Below are positions 62,540 to 64,000 of a stretch of DNA of 64,000 nucleotides, piece after piece (the first letter of the stretch is position 1; every line of letters starts with the position of its first letter). A program made the position numbers and the translations under genes. The notes beneath the pieces were generated by a model. It was given only the letters and a program-made list of their open reading frames with translations. It did not search any database and was not told the DNA's origin. The stretch spans positions 18,529-82,528 of the forward strand of contig JBGCGC010000043.1 of assembly GCA_045110475.1 (NCBI GenBank), read 5' to 3'. This DNA is from Granulosicoccus sp045110475. Its GTDB lineage: Bacteria > Pseudomonadota > Gammaproteobacteria > Granulosicoccales > Granulosicoccaceae.

Positions 62540-62965
62540 ATGTCGCAATTGATAGAGTTCGTCGGTAATCACACCCTGCTATTCATCGCTTTTCTCGTGA
62601 CGCTGGGTATGCTCGTGTACACCGAGTACATGCGGATAAGTACCGCCAATACAGCACTTTCGCCGTATGATGCCACTCAAAAAATGAACGCCGGTGAAAG
62701 TATCTTTCTGGACGTGCGTGATGAGAGTGAGTTCAAGGGTGGGCACCTTCTCAATTCCCGCAGCATGCCGGTATCAAAGCTGGCAGAGCGCCTGCACGAG
62801 ATCGAAAAATTCAAGGAGAAGGACATCGTTGTATATTGCGACAATGGCATGCGCGCAAGCCGCGCGGTAGGCAAACTTAAAAAAGCGGGATTTTCCAGGT
62901 TATTCACACTGGCAGGTGGACTGGTCGCCTGGGAAAAGGCCAATCTGCCCACAGTTACCAAGTAA
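62540..62965 (+). CDS. yibN: membrane-anchored rhodanese-like protein, YibN-type
   Basis: A 141-residue protein. An N-terminal TM (TLLFIAFLVTLGMLVYTEYM) precedes a single rhodanese domain. The active-site Cys is in DIVVYCDNGMRASRA, and ESIFLDVRDESEFKGGHLLN is the N-terminal signature. It probably handles sulfane sulfur near the inner membrane. It precedes grxC and secB in the gene order seen in many gammaproteobacteria, with a 27-base gap to grxC. Confidence 0.9.
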   Translation: MSQLIEFVGNHTLLFIAFLVTLGMLVYTEYMRISTANTALSPYDATQKMNAGESIFLDVRDESEFKGGHLLNSRSMPVSKLAERLHEIEKFKEKDIVVYCDNGMRASRAVGKLKKAGFSRLFTLAGGLVAWEKANLPTVTK

Positions 62966-62992
62966 GTATCACAAGATACCGGTCAAAAAACC

Positions 62993-63280
62993 ATGAACGA
63001 TGCAACCTCCGATTCTGCTTCTTCAATCGTCATGTACGAGTCAAACTGGTGTGGCTATTGCAGGGCAGCTAAACGTCTTCTGGCTACCAAGGGCTGGGAG
63101 TACGAGAGCATCGTGGTCGATGGCGATGCCTCACTCAGGGAGCAAATGACTGCGAGGGCAGGACGCACCTCAGTACCACAAATTTTCTTCGGTGATCGAC
63201 ATATCGGCGGGTTTGACGACCTGGCAGAGCTTGAACAGAACGGGGAGCTGGACGAAGCCTACGAAAGTATCGGCTCGTAA
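62993..63280 (+). CDS. grxC: glutaredoxin 3
   Basis: A 95-residue glutaredoxin. The redox pair is Cys20-Gly-Tyr-Cys23 (SNWCGYCRAAKRLL); CPYC is more usual. The cis-proline and GSH-binding TSVPQIFFGDRHIGGFDD follow. It reduces glutathione mixed disulfides in the cytoplasm. The ATG at 62993 follows the rhodanese gene by 27 bases. Confidence 0.92.
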   Translation: MNDATSDSASSIVMYESNWCGYCRAAKRLLATKGWEYESIVVDGDASLREQMTARAGRTSVPQIFFGDRHIGGFDDLAELEQNGELDEAYESIGS

Positions 63281-63412
63281 GCCTGTCTCGTCAGGCTGAC
63301 CTGCGACACCAGGGCAAAGCAGTACTCCACAACTCATCGGGCACAGCGCATGTGCTCATTGCGGCTTGTTTGCCGTAATTTTTTTGAAGAACCTATCAAC
63401 AAGACAAAGAAC

Positions 63413-63925
63413 ATGGCAGACGAAAAACAGAAAGAAACAACACCCCAGGCAGCACCAGCAGCAGAAGCACCTGCGCAACTGTTCAAGATCCAGCGGGTGT
63501 ACCTGAAGGATGTCTCATATGAGTCGCCATTGTCGCCAGGTGTATTTACCGGCGGTACCTCCTGGAAGCCCAATGTTTCGCTGCACCTGAATACCGAAAG
63601 TTCAAAGCTGGACAACGATCTCTACGAGGTTATTCTGACCGTCACAGCGACCGTCAAGCTCGATGAAGAGGTTGCTTATCTGACAGAGATCAAACAGGCT
63701 GGACTGTTTCTGGTCAAAGGATTCGAACCAGCGCGACTTGGTCCCATGCTTGGTAGCTTCTGCCCTAATCTGTTGTTCCCGTTTGCTCGTGAAGAGATTG
63801 CATCACTGGTTCAGAAGGGTGGCTTTCCGCAACTGTTGCTCGATCCTGTGAATTTCGACGCGCTGTACGCTCAGCATGTGGAAGCCGCTAAACAGAATGC
63901 GCCAGCACCAGAGACCGCGCAGTAG
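63413..63925 (+). CDS. secB: protein-export chaperone SecB
   Basis: A 170-residue chaperone from the ATG at 63413. After an Ala/Glu/Pro-rich start the family core begins FKIQRVYLKDVSYESPLSPG, then VTVKLDEEVAYLTEIKQAG. The late GSFCPNLLFPFAREEIASLV is the SecB C-terminal signature, followed by PQLLLDPVNFDALYA. It holds preproteins unfolded for SecA. gpsA usually follows, but no start for it is visible before the window ends. Confidence 0.94.
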   Translation: MADEKQKETTPQAAPAAEAPAQLFKIQRVYLKDVSYESPLSPGVFTGGTSWKPNVSLHLNTESSKLDNDLYEVILTVTATVKLDEEVAYLTEIKQAGLFLVKGFEPARLGPMLGSFCPNLLFPFAREEIASLVQKGGFPQLLLDPVNFDALYAQHVEAAKQNAPAPETAQ

Positions 63926-64000
63926 ATGTCTGACGAGTGGCTATCGCGCGTAGTCGTCGATAGCTGCTTTTCTGCCTTGTTCTGACGACGGTGGAAACGA

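Noticed and set aside
63926..63985. 19-codon frame right after secB, considered as a gpsA start
   Set aside because: It ends at a TGA after 19 codons and does not resemble the GpsA nucleotide-binding start.

Overview
The window reads as a chromosomal segment of a free-living, Gram-negative gammaproteobacterium, probably marine and heterotrophic. Supporting genes are ubiK next to a comM/yifB-type ATPase, a glnK-amtB pair, a yibN-grxC-secB run at the right edge, yejABEF, a ynjBCD-F-like cluster, yaaA, lipoproteins with lipoboxes, an O-antigen-ligase-like protein and an RND pump. A Granulosicoccus- or Chromatiales-like lineage is my guess only. I saw no rRNA, tRNA, CRISPR array, transposase or prophage gene. 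Coding density is high and strand switches are frequent.

Layout. 1-2.4 kb: C-terminal part of an AddA/RecB-like helicase-nuclease, then thiopurine methyltransferase. 2.4-7.1 kb: a four-gene block of XpaC-like membrane protein, TelA, SPFH-GYF protein and a double zinc-ribbon membrane protein, probably a membrane-stress module. 7.2-8.7 kb: B12-binding radical SAM enzyme. 8.8-14.6 kb (minus): yejFEBA peptide importer. 14.8-19.2 kb: ynjB-ynjC-ynjD-ynjF-like importer with a CDP-alcohol phosphatidyltransferase. 19.3-24.4 kb: a lipoprotein and an RND efflux pair. 24.5-29.4 kb: lipoprotein hydrolase, threonine dehydratase-like enzyme and several unknown small or membrane proteins. 29.4-31.9 kb (minus): a DjlA-like TM-TerB-J protein with periplasmic Cys-pair repeats, plus a degenerate J-like miniprotein. 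32-33.6 kb: YceI lipoprotein and YaaA. 33.7-35.4 kb (minus): amtB and glnK. 35.5-38.3 kb: ubiK, comM-like and an HPF-like ribosome factor. 38.4-43.1 kb: class II aldolase, a lipoprotein lying between two strong GC-rich hairpins, an orphan TRAP binding protein and a GH114 glycosidase. 43.4-47 kb: phnD-phnC-phnE-phnE importer. 47.2-50.2 kb: O-antigen-ligase-like protein and a cysteine-desulfurase-like enzyme. 50.2-55.4 kb (minus): Nudix, LysE, CAP lipoprotein, AEC carrier, PqiA-like and UMF1/MFS. 55.6-59.3 kb (minus): unknown protein, LolD-like ATPase and FtsX/MacB-like permease. 59.4-61 kb: cytochrome b561 and a tandem diheme cytochrome c5. 61.1-62.3 kb (minus): CPA2 antiporter. 62.5-63.9 kb: rhodanese, glutaredoxin 3 and SecB.

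Much of the window serves the cell envelope: at least three complete or near-complete ABC importers, an orphan TRAP receptor, an efflux pump, lipoproteins and envelope-stress-type proteins. The two least ordinary loci are the XpaC-TelA-SPFH-zinc-ribbon block (2394-7139) and the DjlA-like pair (29386-31853), where the J-domain HPD tripeptide reads HPE in one protein and is absent in the other. Assignments come from reading translated sequence and motifs, with no database search.
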